A stretch of DNA of 64,000 bases from Lumnitzera littorea (Eukaryota > Streptophyta > Magnoliopsida > Myrtales > Combretaceae). This document shows, in pieces, positions 47,701-58,482 of the stretch. Below the pieces are notes generated by a model. The model was not told where the DNA came from. It saw only the letters and a program-made list of their open reading frames with translations, and did not search any database. The DNA lies in the NCBI GenBank assembly GCA_024138015.1, contig JAMXBB010000004.1, forward strand, positions 80,573,613-80,637,612, read 5' to 3'. Every line of letters starts with the position of its first letter. The stretch's first letter is position 1. The position numbers and the translations under genes are program-made.

Positions 47701-49460
47701 ATTTTTCTTCACCAAAAAACATACCGTTATGTATCAAAGGGTCACTAGGCTAAGTGTCTGATTGTGATATGTGATATTACATGATTAGGCCACATCACCT
47801 ACACCATATGACTTGACATGAGTCGCGTGTCCATACTCACATCATTAGCCACGCATTTCAAGACATGTGGCACATTCTCATTAGATTACACGACTAACAT
47901 GGCGCTACATTAGCCCTACGTTAGTACATCTCTCCTCCTCTTTTTCCCCCTTTCCTACTCTTTCCTTTGTTTTCTCACAGGAGTTCTACCTAGATGACTC
48001 ACTTTACACTCATTTTTGAGCTGATTTTCTTCACAATTTCACCAAATCAATGGTGAAATTGTAAAGTCTACATAGGATACTATAGACTGGATTCGAAATA
48101 CCACCATTTAATGAGCCAAATCAAGCTCTAAAAATAAAAAAAAATAAAAAAATAAAAAAAACTCAAAATTCAGATTTTCCTTCCCTTTCCTCTCTCATGA
48201 CTCAAGGTCTTCAAAGAAAATCGAAGCTTCCAATGTTCATTTCTAGCTAAATCGAAGCTCCTTAACTATGTTTTAAACACTTATTACACCTAATCAACAC
48301 AAATTCACATTCAACTTTGTCAAGATTCTACTGATTTAAAATGTGAATTAAATGGTGTTTTTTGAGCTTTCTAAATCATAACTTGGCTTGGACTAGCTAT
48401 AACTAGATGATTCACAACTGGCTGAAGGAGACTCCCCCAAATTCGCTTCATAAGAACTCTCTCTCACTCTATGGAAACCCTAACTTGAGTTTGTCTCTTC
48501 TTAGCTATGTCTTCACCATAGCCCATTTCAAGCCAAAATAACACCGTAACTCATCTCCTTAGGCCACTAGTATTCGACCCCAACCCCCTTCTCATGTAGC
48601 TATGCACCACAATGTGAAGAATAACTTAACCACCACCAAAACCTAACCACCTTGACTACCATACTTTGAAACCCTACATCCATCCATCACTAAGCAAAGC
48701 TATCAACACTACGTGACCTGTCGCACCTTAAACCTTTAGCCCTAGCCTCCCTTCCTCTCCAGTAATCTTCGCTTATGGCAACCTACTACCACCGCTACTC
48801 ATTCCCTCTCCAACCACCTTAAACCACCATTGAACTCCATAACACTGCTCCCAACCCCCTTTGTCCTATAAACTACTCACAAAAACACCTTCACCACTAT
48901 GAAAGGACCACTGATCAACCTGGGACACTGCCCTATGACTACAATATGATGTGACTCGAATATAAGAAGGATTTGCCTAACAACCTGAAAACCTAGCCAA
49001 ATCATAAGCTTGACCGACCTGCATGCATGAAGCTTTTGGTCCGACCATTTTTTAGTTTTTTTTTTATTTTCTAAATTTTTTATCTTATTTTATTTTATTT
49101 TTTTGCATTGTAATTGTAACTAAAATAAGAAAAAAAAAAGAAGACAAAAGAGAAAAATAAGTAAAGTTTAGTTTACTTTCCTTAATTAATGCATAAATAA
49201 GTAAATAAATAAAATAAAATGATTAAAAATAATAAAATTTAGTAAAAATTGTTTTATCACTTAGAAAGGTTAATTTTCCAATTAAACAAAAATAAATCAA
49301 CCCATTTTCAAAATTAGGGCAATTTTAGAAAGTCCCCAAAATAAAGAACCCTAATTAGGACTCTTTAGAAAATTTTCAAAAATAAATTGAAAATGTAAAA
49401 CTGACCATTCTCAAAAGTTAAAAGAAACCAACTCGCTAATGTTTTCAAAAAAAAAAAAAA

Positions 49461-49500
49461 CTATGTATGTTTGATCCCCAATAATAGGTTCATAGGTACT
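49461..49500 (+). promoter_or_regulatory. Conserved LTR module, element B 5' LTR copy
   Basis: ctatgtatgtttgatcccca followed by ataataggttcataggtact, about 450-490 bp before the LTR end. The 3' LTR copy (60536-60590) reads ttatgtatgtctgatgcca then tagttacgtaggaacttcc. Confidence 0.6.
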
Positions 49501-49947
49501 TTCAGGGAAACATAAAAAAATGAAAAAGTTAGTTTTTTCCACTTTTAGTTATTCAATTTAGTAAAAATAAAAAGAATCTAATTTATTTAGTAACAATTAT
49601 TAAAAGGTGATTTTAAGAAATTAAATCTAAATTTGAAAAGTTGTGATACTTATAAGAGTTTAAAGAATCTATTTCTCAAACTCGTTTCTTTAGTTTTTAG
49701 AAAACCTTTTCTCTAAAATAGGTTTTTCCCATGTGAACCAATGTCTAGATCAAAATCAAATCTACCCGTTTTGTTTTGACCTAAAACATTTCTCAACCGC
49801 AGTTAGGTGACGATTCTAACATGTTTTAAAAAATAAACAGCCGATCTTCTTTAAACCTTAATCAATAATCAATATTAAATGGGTAGGGTTTAATAATAAT
49901 AGGTTTAAAGAAGACTTTTTTATAAAACCAGGAAAAAATTAGGCTCT

Positions 49948-50985
49948 TATTCCTAATTACTTCAAGCCCCTTCCTTGGAGGATATATACACTCTAAATTT
50001 GCAAATCGACCTAGCAAATGCATTTTCAAGATTCTTAGGTGTTAGAAAGGTTGAAGTAAACAAGCCATTTTCATTAGCAATCCTAAGACTGGGGATAGAA
50101 CAAAACAAAGGCTTTCATCCTAACTACATGTAGGACGTTCCTATTCCCTAATGGAAAGTTACTCATCCATTTTAGGGTTGCTAAGTTAGTGGTCCAGTTT
50201 CTTAAAGGCAAGTCATACATCTCAACCCTTCTTATAAGGTCCATTTGCTAGAAGAGAAGTCCACTTACTATTAGGTAGAAGTCCTGCAAAATTTCTAAGT
50301 TACTGATACTAGTTGGAGCAATTTCAAAAGGGTAATCCTAGTTTGTAAAAATTATCAAGTAGTCTCCTTAATTAGGATGAAATGGTATATAGGTTATTAT
50401 CGTAATAATATGATCGGAAAGTTTGGGGGAATTCAAGACATAGTCTATAAGCCCCCACTGGATATTACAAGCCTAGATTACAAAGACCTTTAGCTTCCAA
50501 TACCACAAAAGATATCCAAATTCTGAACAATCAAGAAACTATGGGAAACAAGGACTATCAGCCCTAACATTGATTTAAAAGAATGGCTAGGAGAAGTGGA
50601 TAAGCATAAGGTCACTAAAAAATATTTAGACGATTGACTCCATAAGGTAGGGGAGATCCAGTATCGAGCGGCAAAGGTCATACAACCCATGCCAGCTATG
50701 TTAAACCCTGAAATCAAGACCTATATGGACCAAGTATAAACTTGTGTAGAAGTTATCTATGAAGATCGTGACATATGGGAAGACCTCCTTTAGGAATCCA
50801 GACAGCGTACCACAGCCTTATAGCATCAATTGAAGATGACTCAGAGAAGGCTTAAAGAACTTTAAGAAGTAGATGAGCCTAGCTCAAGAAAGAGGAAGGA
50901 AGCACCAATATGATCTAGGAGTAGCAAAAAGGAATACCCGCCAAGTGCTAGAGAAATGCTTAGAAATAAGGTGACTTCTTAAAAA
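49948..50985 (+). pseudogene. ORF1 of element B, N-terminally truncated
   Basis: Begins directly at the LTR end with the EEYSQLL-equivalent block (YS, stop, LLQAPSLEDIY), so roughly the first 100-150 codons are deleted. It continues through AFSRFLGVRKVEVNKPF (about 50030) to the C-terminal coiled coil EIKTYMDQV (about 50710) and HQLKMTQRRLKEL (about 50825), which matches element C (HQLKMA). TAG and TAA codons replace Gln. The missing N-terminus means the deletion also removed the leader and primer site. Confidence 0.7.
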
Positions 50986-51089
50986 AATGTATTTTTCTTT
51001 TTTTTTTTTCAACTAATAAGGAACTTCAAGAGCTACAAAATAATGAATAAAATTGTCATCTTACTGGTTAATTGTCAGTTCTATCTCTC

Positions 51090-52680
51090 TACATTCCCAA
51101 TCAGCTTGAAGCTTGAAGCTAATTAAGACAGATTAAAAGAGTTAAAGAGGTGAGTGACCTAATAGATCAATAAAAAGATGAAAATGCTTGAAGGGTATGA
51201 TGGTTTCAAATAAGCAAGTGTTACAGACTTCTCTATTTATAACTATGGAAGCTTTCTACAAGAATTCAAGGTACCTGAATTTGAGAAATACAATGGGGCT
51301 GGTTACCCTAAACTCTACACCAGGTTGTACGTAAGAAAGATGTGTAAGTATGTATAATATGACTAACTCATGGTGCAATTTTAAGATAGCTTGACAAGTC
51401 TTACTTTAACCTAGAATGCCCAATCAGATCGAAACTAAGTGAAGACATAAGAGAAGCTGGCTAAGGCATTCTTTGAACAATACAAGTTTAATATGGAAGT
51501 ACCACCAACCATGATGGATTTGGTTACCTTGTAAAAGAGGCACAATGAATCATTCAAGGAGGATGCTTAGAGGTAGACATCCCTAGCTGCAAGGGTGTCT
51601 ACTCCTATGATTAAGAAAGAGCTAACTTCAGCTTTCATTAATACTCTTGAATGGCCCTACTTTTCTCACCTAATTAGGCAAGCCTCTTCCAGCTTCATAG
51701 AAGTGGTGGCTACGGAATATCAAATTGAAAGTGTTGTTGCTTTCGATAAATTACAAGAGTCATCAAATAGAAGACCACCCTCTGCAAAGCCTACCATTAG
51801 CAAGCCTAAAGAACCAACTATTAGCATGGTAAATTTAAACACCAGGCCTAATACTTGGGTATCCTTTAGAATAAATCCTCCACCAATTCAGCAACAATTC
51901 TGAATTCAATCGCAAGTCAATAGGGCCTCAAGACAGTTCACCAAAAAACCAGTTCCTCTCAACTAAGTTCTTGAAAAATTAAGAAAAGATAATTTGATCC
52001 ATTTTGAACCTATTAGTGAAAAGGCATAGGCGAAAGGTTTTTTATCCTAACGCCAAATGTCAATATCATTTGGGAGAGGTAAGTTAGTCAATTGACTCAT
52101 GCTAGAGATTAAGGAACAAGATTCAAGACTTAATTGATGAAGGAATAGTCTAATTAGACTTCATAGAGGCTCCAATTCCAAACGTCAACAATAACCCCCT
52201 ACCCAATCATAGCCACATGATCAACATGATATTTAATGACTTAAATCCTACCATCAACATGTACAGTTCTAACCAGGAGCCTAAGGTCTACAAATTTTAC
52301 AAACATGAAGAGAAACAAGCTTCGAAGATGAAAAGGTATACCTACCATGCACCCTTAGCCCTTAAAAACTACAAAAACTGCCCCTCTCAACTACCAAGCA
52401 ATGAATTAGGGGCAATCGAGTTCCCTCATAGGAGGGATTGCCTGCTCTAGTAGGGTTTATGATTTGAAGAAAGACCTTAAGAAGAAGAACGTAATGGAAA
52501 AATCAAGCAACAAACTAGTTGAGTATGAGGAAGGGTTGTCTTCCTTTACTAAGATGATAAAGTCCAATGAGTATAAGAGAATGGATCAGCTTACTAAGAC
52601 TCCAGCACATATATCTCTTATGAGTCTGTTGATGGCATATGAACCACATAAGTAAGCCATATTCCGAACTTTGAGAGAGG
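51090..52680 (+). pseudogene. gag: gag of element B
   Basis: Gag core with FEKYNGAGYPKLYTRLYVRK (about 51280), QYKFNMEVPP (about 51480), a NESFKEDA block (about 51545), FINTLEWPYFSHLIRQASSS (51637-51696) and a zinc knuckle region CQYHLGEV...SIDSC (about 52060) in which the second His position is not conserved. It then follows C closely (LIDEGIV, NNNPLPNHS, FTKMIK, SLMSLLMAYEPH). The Asn-rich N-terminus seen in C is absent or unrecognisable. There are several frames and many TAG stops. Confidence 0.85.
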
Positions 52681-53520
52681 TCAAAGTCCCTCATGAGATA
52701 TCAGCTAAAAAGATGGGATCAATTACCAACTCTATCCTCACTATGGATCAAATTTCTTTCTCCATTGAAGAATTTGGTAAGGAAGGTAGTGAATACACTA
52801 AGCCTCTCTTCAAAATAGTGAGGGTAAACAACACCATCACAACTAGAGTCCTCATCAATAATGGGTCATCATTGAATGTTTACCTCCTTACCACCCTAGA
52901 TCTATTGAGTATCGATGCAACCCTGATCAAGCTGACCTCAACAACAGTTAAGGTTTTTGATGGGTCCAGGAGAGAAATTATTGGGGAGATCTTATTAGTT
53001 GATATTGGCCCATAGACTTTCAACATCTAATTCTAAGTCCTAGAGATCTCAAAGATCTTCAACCTCTTATTGAGAAGACCTTAGATTCATTCAGTAGGGG
53101 CCATACCTTGAAGTTTACACCAAAAGGTTAAGTTCATCTCAAATGGCATTGAGGAGTAGGTAAACTTTAGGCTCTAGATGTTTGAAGAAGTGTACATGAT
53201 TACCAGTCAGAGGAAAGATGAGAGGCTAAAATTCAAAGTAAGGCAAGTAGGCACCTATGGGCTTGGCTACATTCCAACTCCAATGGAAGAGTTGTGAAAC
53301 ATGCAAGCGAGGGGCAAGAGAGGTGACAAATTGTATTATGTCCCAATGACCTTTCCACCACTGATAAAGACATTTATCTAAGCTAATGTTCAAACTTCAA
53401 AACTTGCCAAAGACGATACCTCTAGCAAGAATGAAATAACAAGCCCATCCTATAAGCTCCAACACCTAAATAACTGGTTCTCCATCCCTATGAATAGCAA
53501 TAAGTCTTCTTTACGATAAA
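52671..53520 (+). pseudogene. pol: Protease of element B
   Basis: Aspartic protease with a long open stretch (52671-53015). Order: TMDQISF leader (about 52740), KPLFKIVR (about 52800), the active-site region VLINNGSSLNVY (about 52848-52885) in which the Asp expected before Asn-Gly is Asn (codon AAT, 52857-52859), FDGSRREIIGEI (about 52958), then the RRP.IHSVGAIP block (about 53070) and a GLGYIPTPMEEL tail (about 53262). Loss of the catalytic Asp would abolish activity. Confidence 0.78.
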
Positions 53521-53770
53521 GGATGAATCATAGTTTAGTATTTTCTTAAGCGTTGTAATAATTACCTTTGTTTTACAAATATGTACTTAACAGAACTATT
53601 TAATCTAATAAAAGAACAATTTCCATTTTCTTCATTACGCTCCATTCTTTCTTTACTTACGCTCCATTCTTTCTTTACATACTTTTGACCCAAATCTAAT
53701 GCTCTGAATAAAAACTAAGGATATTTTGTAAATATAAGTAATGAAAATATTGATATCACTTCTAAGCCTA
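53521..53770 (+). other. Non-coding insert between protease and RT of element B (intron position)
   Basis: No pol similarity. T-rich, at the same place as the candidate intron of element A, after an NNWFSIP block like the LCNWFS before the A intron. Splice sites are not as clear as in A. It contains a 22-bp tandem duplication (53635-53678). Confidence 0.45.
53635..53678. repeat. 22-bp tandem duplication
   Basis: Two adjacent near-perfect copies of a unit with the core acgctccattctttcttta. Confidence 0.85.
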
Positions 53771-55260
53771 CTGGGCTAGTCATCAAGAGTGATGTTAATG
53801 ACTACAATGATGTATAAGAAAGATGGAAAAGACATGAAATGGGTAGAATTTCCATTTATTAGCTAACTAAGACAATTAATGTTGGGACTGATGACAACCC
53901 CAAGAATTTGAAGATTGGAGAGAATTTGAAAGAGGAGCAGAAGGCAGAAATGACCATACTATGATATGAGTATCAATACGTGTTTGCCTAGTCTTATGAA
54001 GTTATGCTCAAGTTAAATCCATCAATTATGGTCTACTGCTTACCTATACGAGAAGATATTAAACCTAAGAAGTAGAAGCTAAGGAGATTCCAACCAAATA
54101 ACTTGTTGAAAATTAAAGTGGAAGTTAAAAAATTACTAAAGGTCAGTTTCATTGAAGTGTTTGATTATCTTAAATGGGTAGCAAACATTGTACCAGTGAT
54201 GAAAAAGAATAGAAAACTTAAAGTGTGTGAGGATTTTTGAGACCTCAACTAGGCAACCCTTAAAAATAATTTCCCTTTTCCCCACATTGATGTCTTAGTG
54301 GATGATACAGCCGAGAACCATCTCTTCTCCTTCATGGATGGATTCTCTAAATATAATCAAATCTAAATGTCTAGGGAAGATAAAGCCAAGACAATGTTCA
54401 TTACAATGTAGCATACATTCTATTACAAAGTAATGCCTTTTAGACTCAAAAATGTTAGGGCAACTTACTAGAGAGCAATGGTCACAATCTTTCACAACAT
54501 GATGCATAAAGAGGTTAAAGTATATGTTGATAATATGATTGCAAAGTCCAAAGAGGGAGAAAATCACATAGATAACTTGTGGAGATTGTTTAATAGGTTG
54601 AGAAAATTCCAATTGAAGCCAAACCCTAAGAAGTGTGCCTTCAAAGTAACTTTAGGGAAATTATTGTGCTGCATAATCAGCCAAAGGGGCATTGAAGTAG
54701 ACGTTGATAAAGTCAAAGCAATAGTTAACTTACCCCTTCTATGTATACTTAAAGAAATTAAAGGCTTATTGGGCCACTTAAACTACATAACTCGATTCAT
54801 ATCTTAACTTACAAATAAATGACGTCCCTTGTTTAAGCTATTGAAAAAGAATGCTAAGATAAAATGTGACAATGAATGCGAGCAAGCCTTTACAACAATC
54901 AAGGAGTACCTCATGAACCCTCTAATTCTAGTAGATCCTAAACCTAGGAAACTGATGTTTCTTTACCTTACAATATTACTGGAATCCATGGGGTATATGC
55001 TCGATCAAAAAGATAAGGAAGGAAAAGAACGGGCTATATACTACTTGAGTAAGAAGTTTACAGAAAGGGAACAGAAGTATTCAAACATTGAAAGAATGTG
55101 TTGTGCTTTGATCTAGGTAATACATCAATTCAAACAATGCAGGTTATATTACTAAATTGAATTTCTGACTCAGTATAAACCCTTGAAGTACTTGGCAGAT
55201 AAGCCATCCATAATTGGTAGAATCTTAAAGTAGCAAATGTTGCTATTGGAGTTCAAGATC
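53771..55260 (+). pseudogene. pol: Reverse transcriptase and RNase H of element B
   Basis: Linker with INVGTDDNPKNLKIG (about 53875) and YEVMLKLNPSIM (about 53995). RT blocks are KWVANIVPV (about 54175), FMDGFSKYNQI (about 54330), KVYVDNMIAKSKE (about 54515) where the YVDD box reads YVDN, FKVTLGKLLCCIISQRGIEV (about 54640) and LGHLNYITRFIS (about 54770). RNase H has LFKLLKKNAKI (about 54825), AIYYLSKKFTEREQKYS (about 55030) and GRIL..QMLLLEF (about 55215). The YVDD-to-YVDN change is lethal for polymerase activity. Confidence 0.87.
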
Positions 55261-55329
55261 ATAGTAGATCAACTAATAGAAAATCCCTTTGAAGGTACCC
55301 CTCAAGAGGTATAAGTTAGGTTCCTCGAC

Positions 55330-55830
55330 GAAGGCATCTTAATAGCTAAAGGCAATTCTAATGAAAAGAAAGATGATAAGCCCCCTAAATGGAAGATATT
55401 CTTCAATGGATCTACTAATGTGTCTGGGTATGGAATTGGAGCAATATTGGTATCACTTAAAGGTACAATATTCCTAATAGTTGTAAGGCTTGTTTTCCCA
55501 TACACTAACAATATAGCCGAATACGAGGCATACATCATGGGACTTAAAATGGCCCTAGACAAGGATATTTAAGAGTTAGAAGTGTATAGGGATTCTTCAC
55601 TCATTATTGGCCAAGTTCGATGGGAATACAAAACGAAGGATCATAAACCAATACCCTATCATAGGTAATTGACTAAATTAATGGAGAAATTTAAAGAAAT
55701 CACTTTCACTCATGTATTGAGGACTCAAAATCAATTTTCTGATGCATTAGCCACTTTAGCATCTATGATCCAAACATTAAGTGGAGTCAAAATTTAGCCC
55801 CTCACCATTGAAGTTGAAGAAAAGCCTGCT
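55330..55830 (+). pseudogene. pol: Archaeal-type RNase H of element B
   Basis: PPKWKIFFNGSTN (about 55381) corresponds to YFDGAAN in A, with the first catalytic Asp changed to Asn. It is followed by GIGAILVS (about 55435), VFPYTNNIAEYEAYIMGLKM (about 55491-55550), ELEVYRDSS (about 55573) and NQFSDALATLAS (about 55730). Same clade marker as in A. Confidence 0.8.
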
Positions 55831-57120
55831 TTTCTGTTTAGCAATTAAAGGTACACATGACAAAAAGCCTTGGTACCATGATATTAAAATTTTCCTATAA
55901 CAAGGTACGTACCCTGAGGAAGTTGAGAAAAAGGATAGAAAGATGATCAGGAGACTAGTTACCCAATTCCTAGCAAGCAAATCCAACTTGTACCAACGAT
56001 CATTTGACAATACGCTTTTAAGGTGTGTAGATGACAAAGAGGCTAAGATTTTGATGAAAGAAGAACACAAATGAGTATGTAGCCCCCATATGAACTGTTA
56101 TATGTTAGCTAAGAATATTGTGAGGTTAGGATATTATTAGTCAACGATAGAAGACGATTGCATCATATATGTCAAGCACTGTTGCTTATGCTAAGTTTAT
56201 ACAAATAAGATAAATGGCCCATCTCAAGAATTATACACACTCTCTATACCATGGCCATTTTCAATGTAGGGTATAAACATCATTAGCCTAATTACTCCAT
56301 AAGCATCTAATGGGCATTGCTTCATACCAGTTGCCATCAATTACTTTAATAAGTAGGTTAAGGCTTCATCCTATTCAAGTGTTGCTAAAGTGGTAATAGT
56401 CAAGTTTATCAAAAGGGATATCTTGGCTCGATATGGGCTCTAGAAATGATCATCACTAATAATGGCACTAATATCAACAACAAGCTTATGTTAGAGTTGT
56501 ATTGACAATTCAAGATCATCCATTGAAACTCTATACCCTATCAACCTTAGATGAACGGGACAGTTAAAGCAGCCAACAAAAATCTTAAAAGGATAATTGA
56601 AAAGATGGCTATTACATGTAAGGACTAGCATGAGATGTTGCTGTTCAGACTCCTAGCTTATCAGACTTCCATTAAAACATCAATAGGGGTAACACCTTAC
56701 TTTTTAGTATACGACACTAAAGTGGTGTTACTAGTAAAGGTTGAGATCCCATCTGTTAGAGTTCTATCAGAAACCTAATTGGATGAAGCCGATTAGGTAA
56801 AGAAACACATTGAGCAACTAAATTTGATTGATGAGTAAAGATTGACAGCTATGTGTCTTAATCAATGTCACCAACAAAGAATGGTGTGAGCTTTCAACAA
56901 AAGGGTACGGCTTCGAATCTTCAAAGACAATGATATGGTATTGAGAAAGGCTCTCTCCAATACACAAGACTCCAAAGGAAAATTCACTTTTAATTACAGA
57001 GGCCCTTATATAGTGAAGCGAGTGTTAGTAAGAGGGGAGTTAATTTCATCTCAAACGAATGGTCTAGAATAAAGAGACCTTGTAAATGCTGACACTATAA
57101 AGTTGTATAACCCAAGAAAA
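55831..57120 (+). pseudogene. pol: Integrase of element B
   Basis: Strongly decayed zinc domain (MNCYMLAKNIVRLGYY-like, about 56090). Core blocks include SNGHCFIPVAINYFNK-like text (about 56310), an ITNNGTN block (second Asp changed to Asn, about 56455) and MNGTVKAANKN (56550-56582), where the catalytic Glu is Lys (codon AAA, 56566-56568). Later come TPYFLVYDTKVVL (about 56690) and the C-terminal SH3-like domain GKFTFNYRGPYIVKRVLV (about 56980) ending IKLYNP (about 57100). No chromodomain. Confidence 0.8.
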
Positions 57121-58482
57121 GTCAACATAGATTTTTGCTCAGAACACGAAAATGTCAGTCGTCTTAAATGTCATTATGGTCTAATTTTTATCTTCTACAA
57201 GCAAGGTTAGTATCCTTAGCAGTTGTCAACGTTAGAATTATCTCCATCCCTTTTCCTACTCCATCAAAAGGTCCAATTCCCTTACTCCATTTAAATAAAC
57301 CCATACGTTGAAAACATAAGAGAAGGTGAAGGTGAGATATAGAACACTGGTAACTAACAAAACTCTTTAAAATACTTTATTACGAGTTGAACCTCCTTGA
57401 TGGGGAGTTTTATTGTCTATTTTTCAAGGAAAGGAAAAATTGAGAGAGGTGAATACCTCACAACAAATATTTATTGGATAGGGATTTGGTTCAAAAAAAT
57501 TTGAAAAAAACATTCAATCGATGAAAGGAAACAATAGATAGCATTTTGTATGGGGCTAGTTTCTATAACTTCTCAAAAGGGCTAGTGGAAGTTCTAGTAT
57601 GCTTAGGAGATTAGTTATCACTAGGGCTTACCATGGCAAATCTAACTAAAATGGGTCCTCCAAAATATCAAAGAAAATGAGAGGGAAATGGTCTACAAAG
57701 GAATAAGAGTAGCTGACGTAAAGCTACTTGGAGAATGTGACTTACCAATGAACACGACACGACTTGACACCTTACTTAATATGACGTATAAGTTGATGTT
57801 AAGGTCCATCCACCACTAATCTTAAGCTACTCAGCAAGATTAGATAAGAGTGTATGAAAGATGGACTTGAAGAAGGTTGTCTTACAAGAACAAAATATTT
57901 AGTGTTAAAATGTAAGTTATCTCCAGCTTATAAGAGAAAGGGACTATTTATAGTAAGTCCTTAAGGTAACATTACAAATAAAGAAATTACAAGAAAGCAC
58001 ATACGAAAAAGGGTAAAAAAGGAAAAAAGATAAAAATGGAAAAGTAATGCAATGTTAGACAAGGTGGACAGTTGGCGGTGCAACATTAGTCCCATACAAA
58101 TATTCTCTAAGCACAACAAGCGAAAGGGATTAAGATGTTGCAGCAATAAAGGGGCTGGGACAAGAGAGAAGGTAACATGCCAAGAGAAAACTACTCGGCT
58201 GATAAGTGAGTTTCTTGTCACTCGGCAAGAACCTCTCGGTAGTAGCTAGAAGGATTACTCAACATAAGGTCCTTGGCAAGGGAATGGTCGACATCATCAT
58301 TACCGAGAGCATAGATCATAGTATGAAAATGCAGGGAGCTTAAGGAGTTTAGCCACCTTCCTTCGATGTAAACATTCTCATCATCAGCAAGTTGTCGAGA
58401 GAAAATTCTTTAGGTGAGGGATTACAGTTCTCGAAGCCGTGTGCAAGTAATAAGATAGTTGGTTAACAGTTCATCACCAATT
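57121..58482. other. Region of uncertain origin between integrase and 3' LTR of B
   Basis: A polypurine-like gatggggag near 57400 may be the old polypurine tract, but the first 160 bp of the 3' LTR do not follow it. Instead there is about 1 kb of foreign-looking, less AT-rich sequence. On its minus strand it has a TATA box (ctataaatagtcc, about 57955-57945) with a downstream pyrimidine-rich leader, suggesting a minus-oriented LTR or promoter fragment inserted with loss of B sequence. No ORF with a family motif. Confidence 0.4.
57945..57955 (-). promoter_or_regulatory. Minus-strand TATA box in inserted segment
   Basis: ACTATAAATAGTCC on the minus strand, with ctttctcttataagc following. The best stand-alone promoter-like element in this part, oriented opposite to element B. 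Confidence 0.4.

Larger units (their letters stand above)
47236..49947 (+). repeat. 5' LTR of element B (about 2.7 kb)
   Basis: Starts TGTAGACACTTTG. The match to the 3' LTR ends at about ggctct, after which sequence reads into ORF1, so the final CA is deleted. It includes a tRNA-like segment (47596-47700), ACGTG-type cores (about 47820-47900), A/T tracts and the conserved module (49461-49500). Confidence 0.85.

Noticed and set aside
49954..49965. A possible degraded primer binding site after the 5' LTR of B (taattacttcaa)
   Set aside because: These bases align in frame with the QLLQ codons of ORF1 in elements A and C, so they are coding remnants after a deletion.
58052..58249. Overlapping open frames on both strands at 57961-58249
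   Set aside because: No domain signal on either strand. They are more likely chance frames in a promoter-like, less AT-rich segment.
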